Notes under the pieces: model-generated
The model's input: only the letters and a program-made list of their open reading frames with translations
Database searches by the model: none
Told to the model about the DNA's origin: nothing
Source of the DNA: Pedobacter frigiditerrae
Lineage (GTDB): Bacteria > Bacteroidota > Bacteroidia > Sphingobacteriales > Sphingobacteriaceae
Assembly: GCF_032678705.1 (NCBI RefSeq)
Contig: NZ_JAVTSS010000001.1
Coordinates: 1,302,001-1,366,000 of the forward strand
DNA: 64,000 bases
Reading direction: 5' to 3'
Position numbers and translations under genes: made by a program
Part shown: piece by piece, positions 44,491 through 52,623 of the stretch
Layout of the letters: each line of letters opens with the position of its first letter
Numbering within the stretch: position 1 is the stretch's first letter

Positions 44491-44527
44491 AATTCTATAT
44501 TACTCCTAACTCGCAACTCCTAACTAT

Positions 44528-45313
44528 TTAAAGTCCTGCCAATTTAATGCCTGAGTCTTTAACATCTTTTAATATCAATTCCTGTAAAGCAAGTTTGGTG
44601 TCTTGAAAGCCGTGTGCGTTTACCCAAACGTTAACACTTACTTTATAACTATCTCCTTCTAAACTAGCTACACCAATTCTTCTTTCTGGTTTTGCTAAGG
44701 TATTCTTGCATTTATCTATTGCGCCATTAATTACAGCTTTTAGTGCATCGAAATCTATGGCATTGCCAATTTTCAATTCAATGTCTAATCTTCTATTTCC
44801 TTGCCTGCTAATGTTAATGATCACTTCATTTGATAATTTGCTATTGGGTACAATTACTGCTCTGTTGTCAAAAGTTGTGATGAAAGTATAAAAGACTTGA
44901 ATAGATGTAACTGTCCCTTCTAATCCTTGTGTTACAATATTATCTCCAACTTGGAAGGGCTTAACTAAAAGGATGATTATTCCACTGGCAAAATTTTGTA
45001 AGGTGCCTGAAAGTGCTAAACCAGCAGCTACTCCAAAGGCGCCAACTAGTGCAGTAAAGAGGGTCATCTCTATACCCAAAATTTGCATCACACCTAAAAT
45101 GAGCAATACTCTTAATGCCACACCAATTACACTTATTAGAAAAGGTTTAGCAGTCGGGTCCACTTCCTTTTTGTGCATACTAGTTTGTATCCATTTGATG
45201 ACAATTTTAACAAGCCACAAGCCAGCAAATAAAACGGCAATTCCTAAAATGAGACGTGGGCCAAATACAATCACCCAGTCATATACACGATTATAAAATT
45301 TCTCTAAATTCAT
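44528..45313 (-). CDS. MscS-type small-conductance mechanosensitive channel
   Basis: 261 residues with three membrane segments: about 15-35 (VFGPRLILGIAVLFAGLWLV), 60-78 and the pore-lining helix 85-112, which has the Ala/Gly pattern GAFGVAAGLALSGTLQNFASG. The MscS domain follows with PFQVGDNI and the motif IVPNSKLSNEVIINISRQG near 160. It is close in size to E. coli MscS (286). It opens under osmotic downshock to release solutes. A monocistronic gene on the minus strand. Confidence 0.94.
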   Translation of the reverse strand: MNLEKFYNRVYDWVIVFGPRLILGIAVLFAGLWLVKIVIKWIQTSMHKKEVDPTAKPFLISVIGVALRVLLILGVMQILGIEMTLFTALVGAFGVAAGLALSGTLQNFASGIIILLVKPFQVGDNIVTQGLEGTVTSIQVFYTFITTFDNRAVIVPNSKLSNEVIINISRQGNRRLDIELKIGNAIDFDALKAVINGAIDKCKNTLAKPERRIGVASLEGDSYKVSVNVWVNAHGFQDTKLALQELILKDVKDSGIKLAGL

Positions 45314-45492
45314 TATTAAGTTAACAACTTAAATCGCTGGTGGTTTTCTTATGGTGGTAAAATAATAGGTAAGTAATTGGTTAACATATAGCTACATGAT
45401 ATTTTTTAAAAGATTTAAAACTTTTTTTTAATTAAATCCTTTATAAAGTATACATCGAAACAATCCAAAAATTTAACCCTAAAGAAAACAAG

Positions 45493-45687
45493 ATGAAAAT
45501 GAAATTTTTAATAGTTCTTGCAATTGCCGGTATGGCAGTAGTAGGATGTAGCTCAAGCAAAGAAGCAAATAGCACAATGGATTCACCTATGGTTGATACC
45601 AATAAAATAGATTCACCTATGGTTGATACCACCAAAAAAATGCCAGATACTACTAACAAACTCCCTGATACAACTAAAAATCAATAA
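45493..45687 (+). CDS. Small lipoprotein with Asp-Thr repeat tail
   Basis: 64 residues. Lipobox AVVGCSS gives Cys19. The mature part is a low-complexity chain with two copies of DSPMVDT and three of P-D-T-T-K/N, encoded by a near-exact DNA duplication (ATTCACCTATGGTTGATACC at 45579 and 45609). It resembles the short, disordered lipoproteins of other Bacteroidota for which no role is known. A clean terminator follows at 45716, so it is a genuine single-gene unit and likely abundant. Confidence 0.8.
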   Translation: MKMKFLIVLAIAGMAVVGCSSSKEANSTMDSPMVDTNKIDSPMVDTTKKMPDTTNKLPDTTKNQ

Positions 45688-45715
45688 AATTTAATAGTTA
45701 TAGTTAATTAATACT

Positions 45716-45755
45716 GAACAATTGTAGGGTGGATGCTTTGCAATTGTTCTTTTTT
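45716..45755 (+). terminator. Intrinsic terminator of the small lipoprotein gene
   Basis: GAACAATTG (45716-45724) and CAATTGTTC (45741-45749) form a perfect 9-bp stem, followed by TTTTTT. Confidence 0.88.
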
Positions 45756-45825
45756 AAGGCTATTACGCAAAAATTGGAATATCCTTTATGCAATTATTTA
45801 TATTTGATATAATAATTCATTAAGT

Positions 45826-46893
45826 ATGAGACATATAAAACTTCTTTTTATTGGGCTATTATTAAGCGCTCTTTCCGTTAAAGCACAAAACGATTTTACC
45901 AAAATAGATGCATGGCTTTCCGATAATGTTAAAGTAATGGGCGGGAGAGCATATCTTATGATATATAAAGATGGGAAAGTAATCTACTCCCATGGAGAAA
46001 GCGAATTAAATACTCGTCAAAAAATAGTAGGTAGAATGATGGCAAAACGCCAAGGCAAAACATTTAATCAAGATGATTATACTGCATCAACTTCACTTCA
46101 AATTGCTAGCTGTAGTAAATGGTTAAGTGCCTCATTAATTATGACTTTTGTTGATGAAGGTAAACTGAAATTGAATGACACGGTTGGAAAATATCTTCCG
46201 ATCCTATCAAAAAAAGGTAAAGGGAAAATAACGATAGCTCAATGTCTATCTCATCAAACAGGTATAAAGGCTTTAAATTTAAAAGATGATTTAGAAGCCA
46301 TGCGAAGCTATGCTAATATGGATGATGCAGTAGCTAATATAGCCAACTTGCCGATGGAAGGAGAGTCAGGTAAAGTATTTCGTTATAGCAATATAGGCTT
46401 ACAAATTGCTGGTGCTGTAATAGAGAAAGTTGCAGGTAAAAACTTCGAACAACTTTTTCAAGAAAGAATAGCTCGGCCCTTAGCTATGAAGAACACTTCA
46501 TTTGGGCAAAATAAGGTTGTTTTGCCAGCAGGTGGAGCGACCAGTTCGTCAGAAGATTACATAAACTTTTTGGTGATGGTTTTAAACAAAGGAGTTTATA
46601 AAGGCAATAGGATTTTAAGCGAAAACAGTATCAAAGAAATGCAGATTAATCGCATAACTGATGGTGTAAAAGTTGCTTATTCGCCATCAGAAGCCGGAGG
46701 AATTGGCTATGGCTTTGGAGAATGGGTAAGCAATGATACGGTTAGTAGTCCTGGTTTATTTGGTAGTTATCCTTTGGTTGACAACAAAAACAAATACGCA
46801 GCTTTTTTAATGACCTACTATTTGAAAAATGATGGCAAACAAGAAAGATATGTATCGCTTAAAAAAATATTGGATGAAGCGATAAGTAGGTAG
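45826..46893 (+). CDS. Serine beta-lactamase-fold hydrolase (class C/CubicO type), exported
   Basis: 355 residues, signal peptide about 1-20 (SVKAQ). The catalytic SxxK is Ser95-Cys-Ser-Lys98, the YxN motif is Tyr187-Ser-Asn189 in FRYSNIGLQIAG, and a C-terminal GxG-like GGIGYGFGEW appears near 288. Class C-like fold without typical AmpC features, so esterase, D-aminopeptidase or peptidase activity is as likely as antibiotic resistance. The gene stands alone, with no ampR-type regulator next to it. Confidence 0.87.
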   Translation: MRHIKLLFIGLLLSALSVKAQNDFTKIDAWLSDNVKVMGGRAYLMIYKDGKVIYSHGESELNTRQKIVGRMMAKRQGKTFNQDDYTASTSLQIASCSKWLSASLIMTFVDEGKLKLNDTVGKYLPILSKKGKGKITIAQCLSHQTGIKALNLKDDLEAMRSYANMDDAVANIANLPMEGESGKVFRYSNIGLQIAGAVIEKVAGKNFEQLFQERIARPLAMKNTSFGQNKVVLPAGGATSSSEDYINFLVMVLNKGVYKGNRILSENSIKEMQINRITDGVKVAYSPSEAGGIGYGFGEWVSNDTVSSPGLFGSYPLVDNKNKYAAFLMTYYLKNDGKQERYVSLKKILDEAISR

Positions 46894-46970
46894 GATGGAA
46901 GATGTAATGTGGAATTGAGAAAAGAGTATTGCGTAATGAGACAAGTTCTTTATTTCTTATTTCCCCTCTT

Positions 46971-47306
46971 CTATATCTCTTCATTCAGCTTCAATAAAAA
47001 ATCTTTCAATTTCTCCAAAGAAGCAATCACTTTTTGATTTTCTTTAACTTCACCACTGTTGTTTTTTAAATGGTCTTTTGCGCCTTTTAAGGTAAAACCT
47101 TTATCATCCACCAGGTGGAAAATGATTTTTAAGTTTTCAATGTCTTCTGGGGTAAAAAGTCTATTTCCCTTTTTATTTTTTTTAGGTTGAAGTACGTCAA
47201 ATTCCTTTTCGTAAAACCTAATTTGTGAAGCATTTACGCCAAACATTTCGGTAACCTCACCCATTGTATAATACATTTTATTAATTTCTCTCTCTTTATA
47301 CGGCAT
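46971..47306 (-). CDS. MerR-family transcriptional regulator
   Basis: 111 residues. The winged HTH begins YYTMGEVTEMFGVNASQIRFYEKEFDVLQP near 12-41, followed by the wing KKNKKGNRLFTPEDIENLK and a second helical pair. The C-terminal effector part is only about 35 residues (KVIASLEKLKDFLLKLNEEI) and has no Cys, so no metal sensing is visible. The start MPYKEREINK resembles many Bacteroidota homologues. It lies upstream of, and divergent from, alaS. Confidence 0.9.
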   Translation of the reverse strand: MPYKEREINKMYYTMGEVTEMFGVNASQIRFYEKEFDVLQPKKNKKGNRLFTPEDIENLKIIFHLVDDKGFTLKGAKDHLKNNSGEVKENQKVIASLEKLKDFLLKLNEEI

Positions 47307-47541
47307 CTTCTTAGCTGATTATGAATTGATTGTGAGTTTTACTTAAAGTATTCAAATGTAATCGGTTTTTAGTAAAATACCACAATAAAAATTTTAATTT
47401 TGTTAACGTTAAATAACCACAAAGACACTAAGAACTCAAAGGAATGTTTAGTAGTATGTTACAGGTTAGTTGCTGATAATTTTTGTTAGTCAATTAACAA
47501 CATTTCAACTTTACAACATTCCAACATTACAACTTCCAAAG

Positions 47542-50172
47542 ATGACAGCGAAAGAAATAAGACAGACCTATTTAGATTTTTTCAAAAGCAAGCAACATCA
47601 CATTGTGCCATCTGCGCCAATTGTGGTTAAAAATGACCCTACATTAATGTTTACCAATGCAGGGATGAACCAGTTTAAAGATTTGTTTTTAGGAGAAGCT
47701 GCCATTAAATATCCCCGTGTTGCCGATACGCAACGTTGTTTACGTGTTTCTGGTAAACATAACGACTTAGAAGAAGTAGGGATTGATACTTATCACCATA
47801 CCATGTTCGAGATGTTGGGCAACTGGAGTTTTGGAGATTATTTCAAAAAAGAAGCTATTGCCTGGAGCTGGGAATTATTAACTGAAGTTTATAAAATTCC
47901 GAAAGACCAATTGTACGTCTCTATTTTTGAGGGTGATGAAAAAGAAGGTTTACCAAGAGATACAGAAGCTTTTGAACTTTGGAAACAGTTTGTAGATGAA
48001 GACAGGATCATATTAGGCAATAAAAAAGACAATTTCTGGGAGATGGGCGATACTGGACCTTGTGGACCTTGCTCAGAAATCCATGTTGATTGTCGTCCCT
48101 TAGCTGAGCGTTTGGCGGTAAGCGGTAAGAGTTTAGTTAATGCCGACCATCCTCAAGTAATTGAGATTTGGAATAATGTATTCATGCAGTTTAACAGAGT
48201 GAAGGATGGTTCTCTAAAACCTTTACCTGCACAACATGTGGATACAGGAATGGGCTTTGAGCGTTTAGTGCGTGTTTTACAAGGAAAAACCTCAAATTAT
48301 GATTCAGATGTTTTCCAACCATTAATTCAATTTATTGCAGATAAATCTGGATTTGAATATAGTAGCAGTGCTGAACCTGGAGATAAAGGATGGAACGAGG
48401 CTGTAGCCATGCGTGTAATGGCCGACCATATTAGAGCCATCTCTTTTGTAATTGCTGATGGACAATTACCTTCAAATAATAAAGCTGGTTATGTAATTCG
48501 TCGTATTTTGCGTAGAGCTGTGCGTTATGCTTACACATTCTTGAATTTAAAAGAACCATTCTTAAACCAATTGGTGCCAGTTTTAGCTGAGCAGTTTAAG
48601 GGTGTGTTTGATGAATTGTATCTGCAGAAAGACTTCGTTCAAAAAGTAGTTTTAGAAGAAGAGGTTTCGTTTTTGAGAACTTTAGCTACTGGTATTCAGC
48701 GTTTTGAGAAGTATGAAACAAAAGATGTAATTGATGGAAATTTCGCTTTTGAATTATATGATACTTTCGGTTTTCCAATAGATCTGACAGAGTTGATGGC
48801 TCGTGAAAAAGGATTGTCTGTTGATATGGAAGGTTTCAATAAAGCATTGGCAGAACAAAAAAATCGCTCTCGTGCTGCAACTGCAATTGATACGGGAGAT
48901 TGGATAATTGTAAACCAAGATAACGATACCGAATTTGTTGGTTATGATTTAACAGAGATTGAAACCGAGATTTTAAAATACCGCAAAGTAAGTGCAAAAG
49001 GTAAGGAGCAATATCAAATTGTTTTACGCCAAACCCCTTTTTATGCAGAAAGTGGCGGTCAGGTAGGCGATACTGGTCGCTTAGAAGACCATAGCCGTCA
49101 GTTTTGGGTAGAAATTACCGATACCAAAAAAGAAAATGGCGTTATTGTTCATTATACAGATACTTTACCTATCGACCTTGATGGTAAATTTTGGGCAGTA
49201 ATTGACGAAGATAAAAGAGAATTAACAGAAGATAATCACTCGGCAACTCACTTATTACATGCAGCCTTAAAAAAGGTTTTAGGTGCACACGTAAACCAAA
49301 AAGGAAGTTTAGTGAACGCTGAAAACCTACGTTTCGATTTTTCACATTTTGCAAAAATTAGTGAAGATGATTTAGCAGAAGTTGAATATATCGTTAACCA
49401 GAAAATTAGAGCTAACATCAAATTAAAGGAACAAAGAAATGTACCTTATGATGATGCAATTAATTCTGGTGTAACAGCCTTATTTGGTGAAAAATATGGT
49501 GATTTTGTTCGTGTAATTACTTTCGACGACCATTTCTCTAAAGAACTTTGTGGCGGTACACACGTTAAAGCAACCGGACAAATTGGTTATTTTAAAATTG
49601 TTTCTGAAAGTGCTGTGGCAGCTGGTGTGCGTAGGATAGAGGCTATTACAGCTGATAAAGCAGAACAATTCATCGTTAACCAGAGTAAAGAGTTACATCA
49701 ACTTAAAAATATCCTAAAAGGAGCTCAAAATATCAGCGCTGCAGTGCAAGCTTTAATAGACGAAAATGCCAAACTTAAGAAAGAAGTAGAAAAAAGCATT
49801 TTAGCGAAGGCTGGAGATATGAAACAAGATATCGCAGCTAAAGCAGAAAATATAAACGGCATCAATTTTATTGCCACTCAAGTAGATTTGCCTAACGCAG
49901 AAGCAGTTAAAAACTTAGCTTTTGAAGTAAAAGCTTTAGTGCCCGATTTATACTTAGTTTTAACCACTTTAATTGACAATAAACCAGGTATAACAGTAAT
50001 GATTTCTGAAAACATAGTTTCAGATAGCTTAAATGCGGCTAAAATCGTTCGTGAATTGGGTAAAGAAATCCAAGGTGGTGGTGGCGGTCAGCCATTTTAT
50101 GCAACTGCTGGTGGTAAAAATGCTGCAGGTTTAGCTCAAGTATTAGAAAAAGCAAAGAGTTTTATAGGTTAG
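47542..50172 (+). CDS. alaS: Alanine--tRNA ligase
   Basis: 876 residues from ATG 47542 (MTAKEIRQTYLDFFKSK); upstream in-frame ATG 47470 would add 24 residues with no match. The class II aminoacylation core has SAPIVVKNDPTLMFTNAGMN and KYPRVADTQRCLRVSGKHND. The editing domain has HSATHLLHAAL and CGGTHVKATGQIGYFKI, giving the zinc-site His and Cys residues. The C-terminal C-Ala domain ends GGGGQPFYATAGGKNAAGL. The text just before the start, ACATTTCAACTTTACAAC, is related to the reverse complement of the repeat at 56980. Confidence 0.98.
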   Translation: MTAKEIRQTYLDFFKSKQHHIVPSAPIVVKNDPTLMFTNAGMNQFKDLFLGEAAIKYPRVADTQRCLRVSGKHNDLEEVGIDTYHHTMFEMLGNWSFGDYFKKEAIAWSWELLTEVYKIPKDQLYVSIFEGDEKEGLPRDTEAFELWKQFVDEDRIILGNKKDNFWEMGDTGPCGPCSEIHVDCRPLAERLAVSGKSLVNADHPQVIEIWNNVFMQFNRVKDGSLKPLPAQHVDTGMGFERLVRVLQGKTSNYDSDVFQPLIQFIADKSGFEYSSSAEPGDKGWNEAVAMRVMADHIRAISFVIADGQLPSNNKAGYVIRRILRRAVRYAYTFLNLKEPFLNQLVPVLAEQFKGVFDELYLQKDFVQKVVLEEEVSFLRTLATGIQRFEKYETKDVIDGNFAFELYDTFGFPIDLTELMAREKGLSVDMEGFNKALAEQKNRSRAATAIDTGDWIIVNQDNDTEFVGYDLTEIETEILKYRKVSAKGKEQYQIVLRQTPFYAESGGQVGDTGRLEDHSRQFWVEITDTKKENGVIVHYTDTLPIDLDGKFWAVIDEDKRELTEDNHSATHLLHAALKKVLGAHVNQKGSLVNAENLRFDFSHFAKISEDDLAEVEYIVNQKIRANIKLKEQRNVPYDDAINSGVTALFGEKYGDFVRVITFDDHFSKELCGGTHVKATGQIGYFKIVSESAVAAGVRRIEAITADKAEQFIVNQSKELHQLKNILKGAQNISAAVQALIDENAKLKKEVEKSILAKAGDMKQDIAAKAENINGINFIATQVDLPNAEAVKNLAFEVKALVPDLYLVLTTLIDNKPGITVMISENIVSDSLNAAKIVRELGKEIQGGGGGQPFYATAGGKNAAGLAQVLEKAKSFIG

Positions 50173-50290
50173 TTTTAGTTGTAAAGGGTAAAAGTTCGGA
50201 AGTCAGAGGCCGAATTAAAAACCTTTAACTAAAGTATTAGGAATTAAAAAAACATTTTATACTTTAGAGCTAAGAAAAACAAAATTACCT

Positions 50291-50857
50291 ATGAAAAAAT
50301 TAATACTCTCAGGCTTATTACTAGCCTCATCTGTTTTTGTATTTGCTCAAAAGGTAGATACTGCAGCAAGCAAAAGTAAAATCAATGGCGACAATGAGTT
50401 AAAATTAAATCTAATTTATACTGTTGCTGGTTTTCCAGAGCTAAATTACGAGAGAATTATCAAAGACGATATGAGTGTTGGTATCGCAGTACTGGTTGGT
50501 ATAGAAAAAAGCGCAGAGTATTCATTTGGGGTAATTCCGAATTATAGAATTTACTTTGGTGGTAAAAAGGCTAATGGCTTCTTTATTGAAGGAAATGCAG
50601 CTATAATTTCTAATAGAGACGAATATTATGATTATAGTTCCTTGGCCTATACTTCATATCCCCCTGGTTATAACCCAACTTTCAACCCAATTTCTAAAAC
50701 CTATACTAATTTTGGCTTAGGAGCAGCAGCAGGAGCTAAATTCTTGACTAAGAATGGTTTTGTTGGAGAAATATATTTAGGTGTTGGGAGGCTTTTTGGT
50801 AGTACAACAATAGATGCTTACGCCAGAAGTGGTATTACTATTGGCAAAAGATTTTAA
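50291..50857 (+). CDS. Outer-membrane-type beta-barrel protein (tandem paralogue 1)
   Basis: 188 residues with a signal peptide (ASSVFVFAQ, about 1-19). The mature chain alternates hydrophobic and polar residues (ELKLNLIYTVAGFPELNYER, SFGVIPNYRIYFGGKKANGF) and ends with Phe (GITIGKRF), as expected for a small eight-stranded barrel. It is highly similar along its length to the next gene. No specific family is named by me. It is 118 bp after alaS. Confidence 0.8.
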   Translation: MKKLILSGLLLASSVFVFAQKVDTAASKSKINGDNELKLNLIYTVAGFPELNYERIIKDDMSVGIAVLVGIEKSAEYSFGVIPNYRIYFGGKKANGFFIEGNAAIISNRDEYYDYSSLAYTSYPPGYNPTFNPISKTYTNFGLGAAAGAKFLTKNGFVGEIYLGVGRLFGSTTIDAYARSGITIGKRF

Positions 50858-50873
50858 TCAGAAATTCATAAAT

Positions 50874-51425
50874 ATGAAAAAATTAATACTCTCAGGCTTT
50901 TTATTAGCCTCAACTATCTTTACATACGCTCAAAAAGTGGATACTGCTTCTAGCAAGAATTCTGGTATAGGCGGCAACAATGAGTTAAAACTAAACCTAG
51001 CCTATACTGTTGGTGGTTTTCCTGAAATAAATTATGAGAGGATTTTGAAGGATGACATGAGTGTTGGTCTTGCTGTATTGTTTGGAATTGATCAAAATCC
51101 TGAATTTAATTTTGGGATTATACCTAATTTTAGAGTCTATTTTGGCGGTAAAAAAGCAAATGGTTTTTTTATTGAAGGAAATGCAGCAGTTATTTCTTCT
51201 GATGGTTATGGCTCTTATTATAAATATGACTATGTCACAGATGTTTATACCTATTATGGAGATAAAACCCAAACAAATTTTGGTTTAGGAGCTGCTGCTG
51301 GAGCTAAATTCCTTACAAAAAATGGTTTTGTCGGTGAGATTTATTTGGGTGCAGGTAGACTCTTTGGCGCTAACAACGCTGATGCTTACCCGCGAGCAGG
51401 TATTACTATTGGAAAAAGATTTTAA
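50874..51425 (+). CDS. Outer-membrane-type beta-barrel protein (tandem paralogue 2)
   Basis: 183 residues from ATG 50874, 16 bp after paralogue 1; the upstream ATG at 50814 lies inside the previous gene and is rejected because the signal peptide (MKKLILSGFLLASTIFTYAQ) begins at 50874. The first 20 codons are nearly identical in DNA to those of paralogue 1, and blocks such as GGKKANGFFIEGNAA and GAAAGAKFLTKNGFVGEIYL are shared, while the extracellular loop region (SSDGYGSYYKYDYVTDVY) differs. A recent duplication with loop divergence is the simplest reading. Confidence 0.82.
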   Translation: MKKLILSGFLLASTIFTYAQKVDTASSKNSGIGGNNELKLNLAYTVGGFPEINYERILKDDMSVGLAVLFGIDQNPEFNFGIIPNFRVYFGGKKANGFFIEGNAAVISSDGYGSYYKYDYVTDVYTYYGDKTQTNFGLGAAAGAKFLTKNGFVGEIYLGAGRLFGANNADAYPRAGITIGKRF

Positions 51426-51428
51426 AAT

Positions 51429-51463
51429 AAAAAAGTCCCGACCATTTGGTCGGGACTTTTTTA
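51429..51463. terminator. Bidirectional intrinsic terminator
   Basis: AAAAAAGTCCCGACC / GGTCGGGACTTTTTT with an ATTT loop, placed between the converging barrel genes and the minus-strand envelope gene at 51474. Confidence 0.9.
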
Positions 51464-51473
51464 TTTATTTTGA

Positions 51474-52010
51474 TTAATGCTTCCCTTTTCCATTTCCGTT
51501 GTTCCCTTTTCCACTATTTCCTTTACCAGGGCTATTCATAATCACTTTTCCTTTTGCGTTACCACTATATATCTTTTTAGCTTGTCCTGGTGGCATTCCA
51601 TGTGGATGACCTTTAACAACAAAGTACTTTTTATCGTTACTGTTTTTAATGACAAGTTGTTTACCTCCATAGTTTTTAAACTTGGCATATTTAACTTTAT
51701 CTGTGTTGTAATTTAGATAAGGCCTATCTCCATTAACAACAACTTTGTAGCCATTATAAAGATTATAACTGCTGTAACGAGCAGGCAAGGTGTTGTTAAA
51801 AACCCAATTGCCATTATTTAAGTAAACAAATTGTCGTTTTGGTACGCTATAGTAACTATCTACATCCGGTAGGTAGTAATAATCTACGTGGTCGTAGCCA
51901 GTTGGTCCCCATAAGGGTTGAGCGCTGATGTTAATATTAATTTGCGCTGTAGCGGTATTGTTTAGTAACGAAGCTATCCCTAGCATGGCTACCAGCATCA
52001 ATTTTTTCAT
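51474..52010 (-). CDS. Exported protein with GKGKH-type C-terminus
   Basis: 178 residues, signal peptide about 1-22 (NTATAQ). A Tyr-rich middle (DYYYLPDVDSYYSVPKRQFV) and the segment GHPHGMPPGQAKK precede a Gly/Asn/Lys tail of repeats GKGNSGKGNNGNGKGKH. It belongs to a type common in Bacteroidota envelopes with no proven function. The basic His-containing tail could bind metal, phosphate or cell-surface polymers (inference). Its neighbour at 52044 has the same kind of start and end. Confidence 0.75.
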   Translation of the reverse strand: MKKLMLVAMLGIASLLNNTATAQININISAQPLWGPTGYDHVDYYYLPDVDSYYSVPKRQFVYLNNGNWVFNNTLPARYSSYNLYNGYKVVVNGDRPYLNYNTDKVKYAKFKNYGGKQLVIKNSNDKKYFVVKGHPHGMPPGQAKKIYSGNAKGKVIMNSPGKGNSGKGNNGNGKGKH

Positions 52011-52043
52011 TTTATTATATTTAGTTATTGGTGAATATTTGAA

Positions 52044-52394
52044 TTAATGTCTTCCTTTACCATGGCCTCTACCATGTTTAAAAGACTTGTTATAATGTTT
52101 ATAGCTAACATTTTTAACTGAATAATGTCTGCTTACAGGTCTGTAGCTACTATAATAGGTACGGCGTTGAGGCTGTGCCCTATATACTACCACATTTCTT
52201 TTTGGATAATAATTGTAGTTACGATGGTACCTTACATTTCTATCTACATAAACTACGGGAGCTGGTTCATAATAGGTATTGTAACCATAATAAGCAGGTG
52301 TGCCGATGTTAACATTAATACTAACTTGAGCTTTTGCTGGTTGATAAGCAACTGATGCAATTCCTAACATTGCAAATACGATTAATTTTTTCAT
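52044..52394 (-). CDS. Exported Tyr/Arg/His-rich protein
   Basis: 116 residues, signal peptide about 1-22 (QPAKAQ), then a low-complexity chain rich in Tyr, Arg and His (RYHRNYNYYPKRNVVVYR, RPVSRHYSVKNVSYKHYN) ending GRGHGKGRH. The N-terminal 15 residues are close to those of the protein at 51474 (MKKL-AMLGIAS), as is the SINVN/NINIS stretch. Probably a related pair on the minus strand, 33 bp apart. No catalytic motif is visible. Confidence 0.7.
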   Translation of the reverse strand: MKKLIVFAMLGIASVAYQPAKAQVSINVNIGTPAYYGYNTYYEPAPVVYVDRNVRYHRNYNYYPKRNVVVYRAQPQRRTYYSSYRPVSRHYSVKNVSYKHYNKSFKHGRGHGKGRH

Positions 52395-52574
52395 CTGTAT
52401 AAAGTTTTGGTTTTAATTGTGATGAAGCTATCAGAATTTTCCATCCCACTTTGTGGTTTGAAAAACCATGATGGTTTCATAGCTTTAAAATTTTGCGTGT
52501 ACCAATATCAAATCCATTTCTATGCCATAAGTATATTGTTAGCCTTTTTACAATAGAATTGATTGATATTTTTC

Positions 52575-52582
52575 TATCTTTG
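52575..52582 (+). promoter_or_regulatory. -7 box of gatB
   Basis: TATCTTTG matches TAnnTTTG and would start a leader of about 36 nt before ATG 52624. The leader begins with a small palindrome, GACTAGTCATAAATGACT. No clear -33 element is seen. Confidence 0.6.
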
Positions 52583-52623
52583 ACTAGTCATAAATGACTG
52601 TTTTAATACATATTACCCGCTAA

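Noticed and set aside
45826..46893. Antibiotic-resistance AmpC gene
   Set aside because: SxxK and YxN are present, but the remainder resembles general CubicO-type hydrolases and there is no ampR; resistance is not supported.
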